DNA of 64,000 bases from Zea mays (Eukaryota > Streptophyta > Magnoliopsida > Poales > Poaceae). The number at the start of each line of letters is the position of its first letter. Position 1 is the first letter of the stretch. The stretch is from contig NC_050105.1 in assembly GCF_902167145.1 (NCBI RefSeq), forward strand, positions 115,833,898 to 115,897,897, given 5' to 3'. A program made the position numbers and the translations under genes. The notes beneath the pieces were generated by a model. It worked only from the letters and a program-made list of their open reading frames with translations. It was not told the origin of the DNA and made no database searches. Of this stretch, positions 32,401 to 43,800 are shown piece by piece.

Positions 32401-33589
32401 TCCGTATCCCGGAGGCGTAGGAGTCCCTTGGCTCGGTCGGCCTAGCCGCTCAAGGTTTCTCTTGCTCAGTTTTAGAACCTTCGGCCGCTCTGCGATGAGC
32501 CGAAGCCGGAGGCAGCAGTGTCGGCATGGACAGAGGCGGAGTCGGCTCGAAAAGAGGCTTCATCGGCCCGGGAGCACGTGGCTTCCCTGGCTGAGGAGGT
32601 GCAGCAGCGGTGGCTGGAGCTTGGCTAGGTCATCCGCGAGCGGGACCAACCCCGAAGTCACGCTGCCGAGGCCGTGAGCCGGGCTGAGGTCCTCGGGGGA
32701 CAGCTGGCTAAGGCTACGGAGCGGCCAACCGAGGTGTCTGCATGGGCCGAAACCCTTGCGGAGAACCTGGTCGTGGGGGCCCAAGCGCGGTGCTGGTGCC
32801 CTCCCTTGGGGTGGAGATCCTTCTGCCCGTATCACCGTCCGAGGCCGGGCCAGGTCCCGCCGAGGGTGGAAATGTCGCCAAGGGTGCTGCTGCTCCCCCT
32901 GCCGATGTATGAACCTGCAAGAACAATTTGTATGTAGTATGCGTATGTTTTTTGCGGTCGCTGGGGCCTAAACATTTTAACGCCGAATTATAAAGTTGTG
33001 TTTTCTTTCTTCTTGTTTCGTGTGTTTGGACTTGTTTGGTAGCAGAGTCCCTCGTCCGAGCGTGAGTTACTTTTCGTGGAAGGTGATGAGTGAGGTATCC
33101 GTATCCCGGAGGCGTAGGAGTCCCTTGGCTCGGTCGGCCTTGCCGCTTACGTGTACTCTCGTCGTTTTCAGGACCCCGTTATCGAAGCAGTCGAAACGGC
33201 ACGAAAGCCATTCTGGCAGAAAAGTTTTCAAGCGTTAGGACTTGTTCGGCAGCAGAATCCCTCGTTCGAGCGTGAGTTACTTTTCGCGGAAGGTGATGAG
33301 TGAGGTATCCGTATCCCAGAGGCGTAGGAGTCCCTCGGCTCAGTCGGCCTTGCCGCTTACGTGTACTCTCGTCATTTTTAGGACCCCGCTATCAAAGCAG
33401 TCGAAAAGCACGAAAGACGTTCTGGCAAAAGACTTTTCCAAGGAAAATTTTGACGCAGAGGGAGTTCCCCCCTTCTAGCCCCCGAGGGAGGGTCGGGCTT
33501 TGTCGAGGCAAGGCTGATCCTTCCTTGACGGTTAGACTTTATTTGTGTACGTAAAGAAAAAACGAGGTATATGAACGACTTGAAACATC
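29427..33589. other. 3' spacer of Huck/Flip-like element with reverse-strand coding remnants
   Basis: No intact gene. Repeated blocks include GAACCCTTC(T/C)GAGGGGCCAGCC near 30110, 30190 and 30270, and GAGGTATCCGTATCCC(G/A)GAGGC at about 32396, 33093 and 33303. On the plus strand 32520-32780 encodes a broken coiled-coil frame (AEAVSRAEVLGGQLAKATER) like the tail of PF04195-type reverse-strand proteins; 31188-32297 has other open frames without recognisable content. The layout parallels the reverse-strand gene at 6383-9591, so this looks like a decayed version of the same kind of gene. Confidence 0.6.
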
Positions 33590-34736
33590 TTAAGGGTAGA
33601 AGCGACGTAGCTGTTGGATGTTCCAAGCCTTGCTGTAGACCTCGCCTTGATCGTTGGCCAGCTTGTATGTTCCGGGCTTCAAAATCTTGGCGATGATGAA
33701 CGGCCCTTCCCAGGGAGGAGTAAGCTTGTGGCGCCCTTGGGCATCTTGCCGCAGCCGAAGCACCAGGTCTCCCACCTGGAAGCCTCGGGACCGGACCCTT
33801 CGGGCGTGGTAGCGTCGCAAAGACTGCTGATACCGTGCCGAGTGTAGTAAGGCCACGTCCCGAGCTTCTTCGAGCTAGTCCAGTGAGTCTTCTCGGCTGG
33901 TCTAGTTGCTTCGGTCGTCGTACGCCTTTGTCCTCGGGGAGCCGTATTCTAAGTCTGTGGGTAAGATAGCCTCAGCCCCATAGACTAGAAAGAACGGCGA
34001 GAAACCCGTGGCTCGGCTCGGCGTCGTCCTCAGACTCTAGACCACCGAGGGTAGCTCCTTCATCCACCGCTTGCCGAACTTGTTGAGGTCGTTGTAGATC
34101 CTCGGTTTAAGTCCCTGCAGAATCATACCGTTGGCTCGCTCCACCTGCCCATTCGTCATGGGGTGAGCTACGGCGGCCCAGTCCACACGGATGTGCTGGT
34201 CCTCGCAGAAGTCCAGAAACTTCTTCCCAGTGAACTGTGTGCCATTGTCGGTGATGATGGAGTTCGGGACCCCAAAGCGATGGATGATGTTTGTGAAGAA
34301 CGCCACCACCTGCTTGGACCTGATGCGGGTTAGGGGTCGGACCTCGATCCACTTGGAGAATTTGTCGATGGCGACCAGCAGGTGCGAGAAGCCCCCGGGT
34401 GCCTTCTGTAAGGGACCAACAAGGTCCAGACCCCACACAGCAAACGGCCAGGTGATGGGTATTGTCTGCAGGGCCTGAGCGAGCAGGTGCGTCTGTCTCG
34501 CGTAAAATTGACACCCTTGGCAGGAGCGTACAATCCTAGTGGCGTCGGCCACCGTGGTCGGCCAGTAGAAGCCTTGTCGGAAGGCGTTTCCCACGAGGGC
34601 TCGGGGTGCTGCATGGTGACCGCAAGCCCCCGAGTGTATTTCTTGCAATAGCTCCTGTCCTTCGGTGACGGATATGCATCGTTGGAGAATGCCTGAGGGG
34701 CTGCGGTGATAGAGCTCCTTTTTATCACCCAGTAGG
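33590..34736 (-). pseudogene. pol: Integrase of Huck/Flip-like element, several stops
   Basis: The HHCC zinc-binding part (HSGACGHHAAPRALVG ... CQGCQFYARQ) is followed by the catalytic core: VWGLDLVGPLQKAP (D), NSIITDNGTQFTGKKF (D) and MTNGQVERANGMI (E). In-frame stops replace Trp after ELPSVV (near 34037) and Gln in two places near 33880-33905. The C-terminal part QVGDLVLRLRQDAQGRHKLT and WEGPFIIAK resembles the Gypsy integrase tail; it ends LRRFYP at 33590. Confidence 0.9.
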
Positions 34737-36817
34737 ACGAACGACTTGGCGCGCCGCGCTAGTCGCCGAGCTTCGGCCTTGTCGAGGGGTAGCTCTCCTC
34801 GGTGGAGATATTGCAGGTACGGGGTCGGTCAGTTTCGGTTTGGCGCAACCCCATTCCGCTCTCCCTCGATGCGCAGGGCCTCACCCTCGGCTGCCGAGGA
34901 TACCTCGGGCTGGGCCGGGGCCTCCTCGGGCTCGGGCGTGTCGTCGATCTTGACGGAGGGTTGATGTATGTCTCTAGAGAAGACGTCTGGGGGAACCATT
35001 GTCCGCCCCGAGGCTATTTTTGCCAGCTCATCCGCAGTCTCGTTGTACCGTCGAGCGATGTGGTTGAGCTCCAGTCCATAGAACTTGTCTTCCTGGCGTT
35101 GAACTTCGTCGTAGTAGGCCTCCATCTTCCGGTCGCGGTAGTGGGAGTTCTTCATGACTTGGTCGATGACAAGCTACGAGTCGCCACGATCGTCGAGGCG
35201 CCGAACCCCTAGCTCGATGGCGATGTGCAACCCATTAACCAGAGCCTCATACTCGGCCATGTTGTTTGACGCCGGGAAATGGAGGCGCAACACGTAGCGG
35301 AGATGTTTCTCGAGGGGTGAGATGAAGAGCAGGACAACACCTGCTCCCGTTTTCATCAACGACCCATCGAAGTACATGGTCCAAAGTTCTGGTTGGATCG
35401 GAGCTGTTGGCAATTTGGTGTCGACCCATTCCGCCAGGAAATCTGCCAAGACTTGGGACTTTATGGCCTTCCAAGGAGCGAACGAGATTGTCTCGCCCAT
35501 GAGTTCCACCGCCCACTTTGCTATCCTACCCGAGGCCTCTCGGCACTGGATGATCTCCCCCAGGGGGAAGGATGACACCACAGTCACCGGATGAGACTCG
35601 AAGTAGTGTCGCAATTTTCGCCGTGTCAGAATTACTACGTATAGTAGCTTCTGGATTTGTGGGTAGCGGGTCTTGGTCTCGGATAACACCTCACTGATGA
35701 AGTAGACCAGCCTCTGGACGAGCAGTGCATGCCCTTCTTCTTGTCTCTCGACTACGATTGCGGCGCTGACCACCAGAGTGGTCGTGGCTACGTAGATCAA
35801 GAGGGCTTCTCCCGCAGCGAAGGGCACCAAGATGGGCGCGTTTGTAAGGAGCGCCTTTAAGTTTCCGAGGGCTTCCTCGGCCTCGGGGGTCCAAGTGAAG
35901 CGCTCGTCCTTCCTTAAGAGGTCTTACAAGGGTAGGCCTTTTTTGCCGAGGCGCGAGATGAAGCGGCTCAGAGCTGCAAGGCATCCCATGACCCTTTGTA
36001 CTCCTTTCAAATCTTTGATGGGCCCCATGTTGGTGATGGCCGCGATTTTATCCGGGTTGGCCTCGATGCCTCGCTCGGAGACGATGAACCCCAGGAGCAT
36101 GCCTTGGGGGACTCCGAAGACACACTTATCGGGATTGAGTTTCACGCCTTTCGCTCTCAGACAATTGAATGTCATTTCAAGGTCGGAGAGGAGGCCGGAG
36201 GCTTTCTTCGTCTTGACAATGATGTCATCGATGTAAGCCTCGAGCGCTCGGCCGATGTGCTCTCCGAACACGTGGTTCATGCACCTTTGGTATGTTGCAC
36301 CTGCATTCCTCAAGCCAAATGGCATAGTAGTATAACAGTACATGCCAAAAGGTGTGATGAAAGAAGTCGCGAGGTGGTCGGACTCTTTCATCTTGATTTG
36401 GTGATAACCTGAATAGGCGTCGAGGAATGACAGGGTTTCGCACCCAGTAGTGGAGTCCACAATTTGATCGATACGAGGCAGAGGGTAGGGAACCTTCGGA
36501 CATGCTTTGTTTAGACCAGTGTAGTCTACGCACATCCTCCACTTCCCACCTTTCTTTTTCACAAGCACAGGGTTAGCTAACCATTCGGGATGGAATACCT
36601 CTTTGATGAACCCCGCAGCCATGAGCTTGTGGATCTCCTCGCCTATGGCCCCGCGCTTCTCTTTGTCAAAGCGGAGCAGGTGCTGCTTCACAGGTCGGGC
36701 TCCCGCTCGGATATCCAGCAAGCGCTCGGCGACATCCCTCGGTATGCCCGGCACGTCCGAGGGACTCCACGCAAAAACTTCGGCATTCGCGCGGAGAAAG
36801 TCGACGAGCACTGCTTC
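34737..36817 (-). pseudogene. pol: Reverse transcriptase and RNase H domains of Huck/Flip-like element
   Basis: RT motifs run in order from 36811: KGGKWRMCVDYTGLNKACPK, LSFLDAYSGYHQIKM, MPFGLRNAGATYQRCM, EAYIDDIIVKTKK (YIDD active site) and CVFGVPQGMLLGF. After a TAA at 35924 come the Gypsy RNase H ([20 protein letters not shown]) and a second, archaeal-type RNase H ([26 protein letters not shown]) separated by an acidic P-rich linker (about 34830-34960). Stops at 35924, about 35174 and about 34829 break it. The dual RNase H is a Tat-lineage character. Confidence 0.9.
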
Positions 36818-38658
36818 CTATTTGGGGTCGAGCTCGGAGCCGATCCGGATTTGCTTGTAGGCGTCGTTGCTGGGGTCGAGGGCGACAGACTTAACCGCCT
36901 CAGCCGGCTTGAAGTTGCCGCCATGGCGCTTCACATCAGGCACCTCCTGGGAGAGGCACTCTAGGTCGGGGATGAGGGCCTCGGACTCGGCGAGGGCCTC
37001 AGCGTACTCCACGCATTCCACGTCGCATTCATACGCATGGCGGTACATGGATCCGACGATGATGACCCCGTTGGGGCCTAGCATCTTGAGCTTGAGGTAC
37101 ATGTAGTTGGGGACGACCATGAACTTGGCGTAGCACGGTCTCCCCAGCACTGCGTGGTAGGTTCCTCGGAACCCGACCACCTCGAACATGAGGGTTTCCT
37201 TTCGGAAGTTGGAGGGAGTTCCAAAGCAGACAGGCAAGTCGAGTTGTCCAAGGGGCAGGACGTGCTTCCCGGGGATGATCCCGTGAAAGGGCGCCGCACC
37301 AGCCCGGATCGTGGACAGATCGATCTCCAAGAGCTCGAGGGTCTCGGCGTAGATGATGTTGAGGCTGCTGCCTCCGTCCATGAGGACCTTGGTGAGCCGG
37401 GCGTTGCCGATGATAGGGTCGACAACGAGCGGGTACTTTCCTGGGCTTGGCACACAGTCGGGGTGGTCGCCTTGGTCGAAGGTGATGGGCTTGTCGGACC
37501 AGTCCAGGTAGACTGGCGCCGCCACCTTCACCGAGCAGACCTCCCGGCGCTCCTGCTTGCGGTGCCGAGCCGAGGCATTCGCCACTTGCCCACCGTAGAT
37601 CATGAAGCAGCCGTGGAGCTCGGGGAACTCCTCTTCCTTGTCGCCCTCTTTCTTGTTGTTGTCTTGGCCTTTGTCATCTCCCGCCGGTGGCCCGGCCTTA
37701 TGGAAGTAGCGCCGAAGCATGACGCATTCCTCAAGGGTGTGCTTGACGGGACCCTGGTGGTAGGGGCACGACTCCTTGAGCATTTTGTCGAACAGGTTGG
37801 CCCCTCCGGGAGGCTTCCGTGGGTTCCTGTGCTCGACAGCAGCGACGAGATCCGCGTCAGCGGCGTCGCGCTTTGCTTGCGCCTTCTTCTTGGCCTTTTT
37901 CTTTGTGCCGCGCTGGGCAGATGCCTCGGGGACGTCTTCCTGCTGCCGTCCCTGAGGCTGCTTGTCCTTCCGGAAGATGGCTTCGATCGCCTCCTGACCA
38001 GAGGCGAACTTGGTGGCGATGTCCATCAACTTGCTCGCCTTGGTGGGAGTCTTGCGGCCCAGTTTGCTCACCAGGTCGCGACAAGTGGTGCCGGCGAGGA
38101 ACGCCCCGATGACATCCGAGTCGGTGATGTTGGGCAGCTCGGTGCGCTGTTTTGAAAACCGTCTGATGTACTCTCGCAGGGATTCCCCTGGCTGCTGGCG
38201 GCAGCTTCGGAGATCCCAGGAGTTCCCCGGGCGCACGTACGTGCCCTGGAAGTTTCCAGTGAAAGCCTTGACCAGGTCGTCCCAGTTGGAGATCTGTGCG
38301 GGAGGCAGATGCTCCAGCTAGGCCCGGGCAGTGTCGGAGAGGAACAGGGGGAGGTTGCGGATGATGAGGTTGTCGTCGTCCGTTCCTCCCAGCTGGCAGG
38401 CCAGCCGGTAGTCCGCAAGCCACAACTCCGGCCTTGTTTCCCCCGAGTACTTGGTGATGGTAGTCGGGGCCCGGAACCGAGCTGGGAACGACGCCCGTCG
38501 TATGGCCCGGCTGAAGGCTTGCGGACCCGGTGGTTCGGGCGAGGGGCTCCGATCCTCCTCACTATCGTAGCGTCCCCCACGCCTGGGGTGGTAGCCTCGG
38601 CGCATCTTCTCGTCAAGGCGGGCTCGACGGTCGCGGCGGTGGTGCTTGTTGCCGAGGC
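36818..38658 (-). pseudogene. gag-pol: Gag core and protease of Huck/Flip-like element
   Basis: Right of the CACTA-2 junction the frame has MRRGYHPRRGGRYDSEEDR, TTITKYSGETRPELWLADYR and, after a TAG near 38320, QISNWDDLVKAFTGNFQG and PGESLREYIRRFSKQRTEL: the retrotransposon gag domain. A CCHC-like piece CPYHQGPVKHTLEEC follows. Protease shows VLMDGGSSLNIIY (DGGS in place of DTGS, as in the related copy at 58900) and HAVLGRPCYAKFM. It ends with SELDPK and TAG at 36818-36820. Confidence 0.88.
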
Positions 38659-39119
38659 CACTACAAGAAACTGGTTAAAGAACGTGGGTGAAAAACCGTC
38701 AAACTTAATGTAATAGGCCGTCGAACTTACCATAAGAACGTGGGTTTACCCACGAATATAGCCGACGGCGATTTTTGGACGAACTTAAAGAAGTAAGTTC
38801 GACGGCCCCCACGTTCTTAAGGTTAAGAACGTGGGTACCGTCGAACTTAACATTAAGAACGTGGGTACCGTCGAACTTAAGGTTAAGAACATGGGTTTTT
38901 AAGTTCAACGGGGGCCGTCAAATGTTTTCCCATAAGTTCGACGGCACCCACGTTCTTAACCTTAAGTTCGACGGGGCCACGTGGCCGTCGAACTTATGGG
39001 TCGTGCGTGGGTCGGCGAGGGCTGCCCATTAAGTTCAACGGTACCCACGTTCTTAACCTTAAGAACGTGGGTACCCACGTTCTTAACCTTAAGAACGTGG
39101 GTACCCACGTTCTTAACCC
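38659..39119. repeat. Left TIR and subterminal repeat array of CACTA-2
   Basis: After the TIR come many direct and inverted copies of AAGAACGTGGGTACC and AAGTTCGACGG words, for example around 38806-38900 and 38935-39115. The same words occur at the right end, as expected of transposase binding arrays. Confidence 0.88.
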
Positions 39120-40501
39120 TTTTCCAGAAAAAATAAAAAATACAGAAATGTAAAATTAGACACACATAATATCACATGCAACACAATATATCACATACAA
39201 TACAGATTTCAAACACATTGATATATGTTCATATCACAAATTCACATAAGTCCAAATATATAAGTTCGCAAATTCACATAAGTCCAAATACATAAGTTCA
39301 CAAATTCACACAGGTTCACATCCATAGTTCACAAGTTCAAACACAAGTTCAAACATTAGCTCCATCACTCTCGATCAGGACATCAGATTGTTGTTCGTAG
39401 CTCCACCACTAGAATTGAGACATCTGTCCGCAAAGTCAACGTGAGGGGGAGGAGTCACTTGATGAGAGCCGAAATCCTACAAAATAAACCAAATATCTCA
39501 TAAATATACAACTGGCATTAAATCACATGTACACAAAGATATAGAAAAGCATAATAAACACAAAATGTGGCTTCCAAGAAGATCACAAAATGCTGGCATT
39601 AAATCACATGTACACGAAGATATAGGAAAGCATGATAAACACAAAATGGGGCTTCCAAGAAAAGTTGCAAGATTAAATTCAGTTGGCATTGGAACGTGTA
39701 GGATTAGAGTGGTTGATAGACACAGAAGAAAGACAGAGCTAAAAAGCACTCGCGCCACCATATTATGTATGTTCATATCACAAGACTTCATTAATCAAGA
39801 CAAGAACTAACCAAATCTAGTTACCCACACAAAAGAGACTCCAAGCAACCATTTTAATATTTGCTGATTTTTGGACAGCAGGACAGCAACTACTTGTTTA
39901 GCTCATAACTCACAAGATATGCATCCACAAATAGTAAACTAGGACTTTCTAGAAAGCTTATAAAGCCCTCTATAACTTTTGTATTATCATCATAACAATA
40001 TTCGACCTTTAGAAAGGTCAAACAGTGCTAAACGTAAATTCTGTCCAGATTTGGACAGAATTCGACTACTCACTTCAAAAATCTATAACTGGAGTCTCAG
40101 ACATCCAAATCAAGTGATCCTAGACTTTTTAGAAAGATAATAAAATTGTCTACAACTCATTTATAATAATCTCAAGGTGATTCAATGTGTATCAAAGTCA
40201 GTTAATACAAACAAACATTGCTGTCCAGACTTTTGACAGATTCAAACATCACATTTCAAAGAGCCATAACTTGACTTCTAGACCAGAAAAAAGGGTGCTC
40301 CAAAATTTGTTGGAAATCTTAAGGAAAGTACTACAATTCTTCTATAATTACTAAGAGCAGATTCTAAGTTTAACATGGGCAAACAAGGTGTTGATCTCAA
40401 TGCAAAGGTGCTGTTTTCATCCAACTCCAAGAAATATGGAGTAAATTACCTGTATTCATTTCCCTTCACCGTACTAACAATATCAAGGAATAAATACTTA
40501 C
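39120..40501. other. AT-rich non-coding interior of CACTA-2 with local duplications
   Basis: No coding support. Short tandem repeats of AATTCACATAAGTCCAAATA lie at 39235-39310. A diverged 81 bp-offset duplication starts at 39514 and 39595 (GGCATTAAATCACATGTACAC in both). From about 39860 to 40340 the sequence has imperfect internal repeats of TGTCCAGA and TTTAGAAAG words. Confidence 0.65.
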
Positions 40502-41050
40502 GGGGGAAAAGAAGTATCCACGTATGTCTCTGGTTTCTCCAAGATGGCTGCTCACAATCGCATGCTTGAGCTTCCCCTTCTCTGGAAAGACAACGACCAT
40601 TGCGATTTGAAAATATATAAGAAGCCAACCAAAACAGACGCAAGCACAAATAGCAGAGCAGTAACAAATGACCAGCGCACATCACCTGCTGCCGCAATCC
40701 TCCCAATTTGATGCATCGCATTAACAATGGCCGATTTCCCAACGTTTGGGATCCCGACCAGGAGGGCAGTTCCCGTGCAATTGCAGTCGCCATGCTTGAT
40801 CTCCCTCATTCTTGCTTGCACGACTTTCAGCACCTACATGGTAGATAGATTTCAGGGGGGAAAACGGCCGTATTAGACATGCATCATCTCCAAGTATAGC
40901 AGATCCCAGAATCACCTACACGATTGCGAAACCACCAGAAACAGCACTGCTGGCCGCGACCTGGCCTACCTCCTTGATGCTTTCCCTGCTATGTGAGTTT
41001 ACCGTGACGCAAGGGCAGCTCCTCTGCTTCTTGATGTACGCCACCCACCC
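40502..41050 (-). pseudogene. DAR/MTG1-type GTPase, captured exons 2-4
   Basis: Three exons with GT...AG borders: 41050-40970 (GWVAYIKKQRSC, then VTVNSH and ESIKE), 40833-40686 (LKVVQARMREIK, then TALLVGIPNVGKSAIVNAMH with the P-loop) and 40581-40502 (KGKLKHAIVSSHLGETRDIR). These are consecutive pieces of the circularly permuted DAR GTPase family (organellar ribosome assembly, MTG1/SIN2/DGP2-like): the NKAD motif comes first (in the exon at 43402-43600) and the P-loop later, as here. The gene continues no further: downstream GTPase motifs are absent. It lies directly after the Argonaute stop, 62 bases away. The exact paralog is not identified. Confidence 0.85.
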
Positions 41051-41111
41051 CTGCAGCAGCACGAGATATACTGTAATAATAAAAGGTAGCTCTGCCTTAA
41101 CAGCATCAGTC

Positions 41112-43310
41112 TTAGCAGTAGAACATGACCCGCTTCACGTTTTCCTTGAGGGCAGGTAATGGCCTCACAGCAACATTCCCAACACCGGCAGCCTTGGTGT
41201 GGCGCCCCCCTAGTGGAGGGCCACGGCTTGCCATAGATCCACTGTCACTCGTATCTGGCTCCATGTAGAACCGAGCTCGGAAGGCTGCCAGGTGAGCATA
41301 TTATGCAGGAGGAACTGCAACCGATCCAAATTGCGGGTCAGCATTCTGTGTACCTCAACGGTGACCAAGAAATTGAACTCAAATGCCAACTAGAACTTAC
41401 CAATCGATACTGAGCGTGTGCACCTAGCATACCTGAAAAAGGTTCATCTTCAGCTTTGAAATCAATCAAAAGAACGAAAGCAATGGACGGGAGCTGTAAA
41501 ACGTTACGTGTAACACAAGTTGTTGGTGAGAGTTTGTAACCCATCAGCCGTAAAGTTGTTCTCATCCCACAGAACATGGTAATGGGCAGGGCGGCTTGTT
41601 CCCTGAAAGCACCCCCCATTAGCTTGGTAAAACAATTAATGAGATTCAGCTATGGGATAGGGAAACCCAACCTGAATGCCAGCATGGCTGCACAGGTAGA
41701 AATCAAACTCAGTTGGATGGCAGATCTTCGAGTCCACCATGGTGCCTATATTTCCACACAAAAAAAGAGTTTTAGGACATTCAGATTATAAAATAAAGCT
41801 TAAAATGCAATGAAGGACACATCAAGAACTAACCAGGCAGTATGTTCCCGCTTTTATCGACAGCACGATTATCATTGTGATTATTAGCAAACAACCTGGT
41901 GTGATGACGCTTCTGGACCACGACAAAAGTAACTGGAGGCTGGTAGTCAGACTCCAATGACGCATAGGCCTATATCCATAGTTTCACAATGGTGGTCAGA
42001 GAAAAAATAAAGGTGAAGCTAGTTACCAAACTAATGCATTCAAATCAAGTTTACCTTTCTAATGGCATCAAGTTCATACAACAGAACTTGGTAGAATTGT
42101 CCCTCACTGACGCCATCCCTGAAAGTGATAAAGTGTTTAATATACAGAGAGTGGCAGACAGAGAAGGTGCTCATGAAAGGAAACAAACCTGTAGAATATG
42201 ATCCTCTTTGGTTTCTGTCCAGTTGCCCTCCAGAAAGATATGAGAAGCTCCCTGCACAACCAACAAAAGTTATGTATCTCGAGGAATCCAAGCGTGTAAG
42301 AGTAGGAGCGAATGCATTTCACTTATCTTAGTAAAGATCATACCTGATCATGCCACCAGAGAAAGTCCCCCTTTTAGGATCTTGCCATACCTTGAAAAGA
42401 TCCTGTATCAATTCTTGACGATGGGCTTGAGCAATCACCAATCCTGCATACTTTGTAACCTCAGGCCAGTCTTGAGAAGCAACCACCTAGGAGAAAAACA
42501 GTGAGAAAAAAATAGTAAAACTTCAACTGAAAAGATAGCATTTCTTTGTCAGGATAGGTCTTCACTTACAGCTGCAATGGAAGGACTAGAATCTTCCCCA
42601 GGATGGGGATGGGTCACATCAGCACTAAAGATAATAGTCGCTATGTCACTGACAAGGGGGATTCTCCTTGCCAAAGCATCAACAAGCACAGTATTCCTTC
42701 CCCCAACCTTAAAAGTATGATAACTTTAAGAGGAGAATCGGTGTTAAAATCAATATTAGAAGAGTTAGCGCAACTACATACCTTCACATTTATTTTCAGG
42801 GCAACATTTGCAAGATACTGCTGCTTGTTCACCTTGAAAACATGTTTAGTCAGACAACATTGGGAGACCAATCCAAGATTAGTCTCACAGATCCTTTTGA
42901 CATCCCCTGAAGAATGAGAAGAAAATTAATAGCAAAGCTTATTCATTGAGCAAATGCCCAAGCCTTTTGGAAGAAAACATACCGTAAAGAGAACCATTAT
43001 TGTCAGGCAGTATAACAATCAGCAAGTTGAGTTCTCGGCCCTGAGGCCTGAGTATGTTCATCGCATCTTGATAGCGTCCCTTTAGTGCTCTTTCAACAAG
43101 TTCAGGCCTTGCATAGCAAGGTGACAGCACAGGTTCAAGTACAAAATCCTAAAAGAGAGTAAGAAGAGCAAATAACACAAATGAAAATCAAAATGACAAA
43201 CAGATGTATATTCAAGTTCTGAGTGACACGCATACCATTCCTGATACTTGGCACATCAAACCCAATTCATGACAGAAACTCCTGGCAGCACCATCTTGCA
43301 CATTCCGGCA
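41112..43310 (-). pseudogene. Argonaute (AGO1-clade) PIWI-half gene fragment captured by CACTA-2
   Basis: Twelve exon pieces with canonical borders: about 43310-43236, then 43148-42983, 42906-42782, 42707-42570, 42486-42344, 42251-42189, 42118-42055, 41969-41834, 41745-41672, 41601-41508, 41432-41401 and 41314-41112. Products include [20 protein letters not shown] (MID), [17 protein letters not shown] (first PIWI Asp; Ser replaces the usual Gly), [20 protein letters not shown] (second Asp) and [13 protein letters not shown]. From 43148 to 41672 exon phases fit and 303 codons are open. The exon at 41601 lacks one base just before the catalytic His codon, and the last exon has TAA for a Tyr before YAHLAAF. 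It ends VKRVMFYC with the natural stop. N and PAZ domains are absent. Confidence 0.92.
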
Positions 43311-43401
43311 GCAACCTCGGGCATCGGGATCCAGAAGCAGCCGCCCCACCCAGGGCGCAGCGCACAGACAGCGTAGGTCTGAGGAGGAGGGGCCTGGTTA
43401 C

Positions 43402-43600
43402 CTCGGTTTCGGACGGGTCCGCCAGGTCTGCCTTGTTAAGAAGGACGACTGCGCGGCGGTCTGGCTCTAGAGACCCGCGGCGGCGAAGGAGAGGCTCGAA
43501 CGATGAGGAGGCGGGCGCGCGCGCGTCGCGGAACTCTGGCTTGACGCCGGGGAAGGACTTGGGCACGCCGAGAAAAGGGTTTATCGGCTACGGGTCGAGG
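43402..43600 (-). pseudogene. DAR/MTG1-type GTPase, captured first exon
   Basis: FRDARAPASSSFEPLLRRR carries the DAR motif that names the family, followed by RRAVVLLNKADLADPSETE with the NKAD guanine-specificity motif, ending at a GTAACC donor (GT at 43401-43400). The same gene continues at 41050, so the whole Argonaute fragment occupies what is now its first intron. Sequence upstream of FRDAR does not match the family well, and a TAG precedes it near 43588, so the 5' end is rearranged. Confidence 0.8.
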
Positions 43601-43800
43601 TGCTCGCAGCAGCGGCGCTTGATGGCGAGCACCGCACGGTACCACCCTGCCCAGGCGCGCGGTGGGGCGGTGGGGCACGCGCGGCGAAGCGCTGGCGGCG
43701 GGCAGGTAGCGGCGGGCTGGCGGCGAGGCAGGTAGCGGCGGGCGCGCGTGCGGTAGACAGAGGGAAAAGAAGACAGACGCGCGGGGTGAGAGGTATTTAG

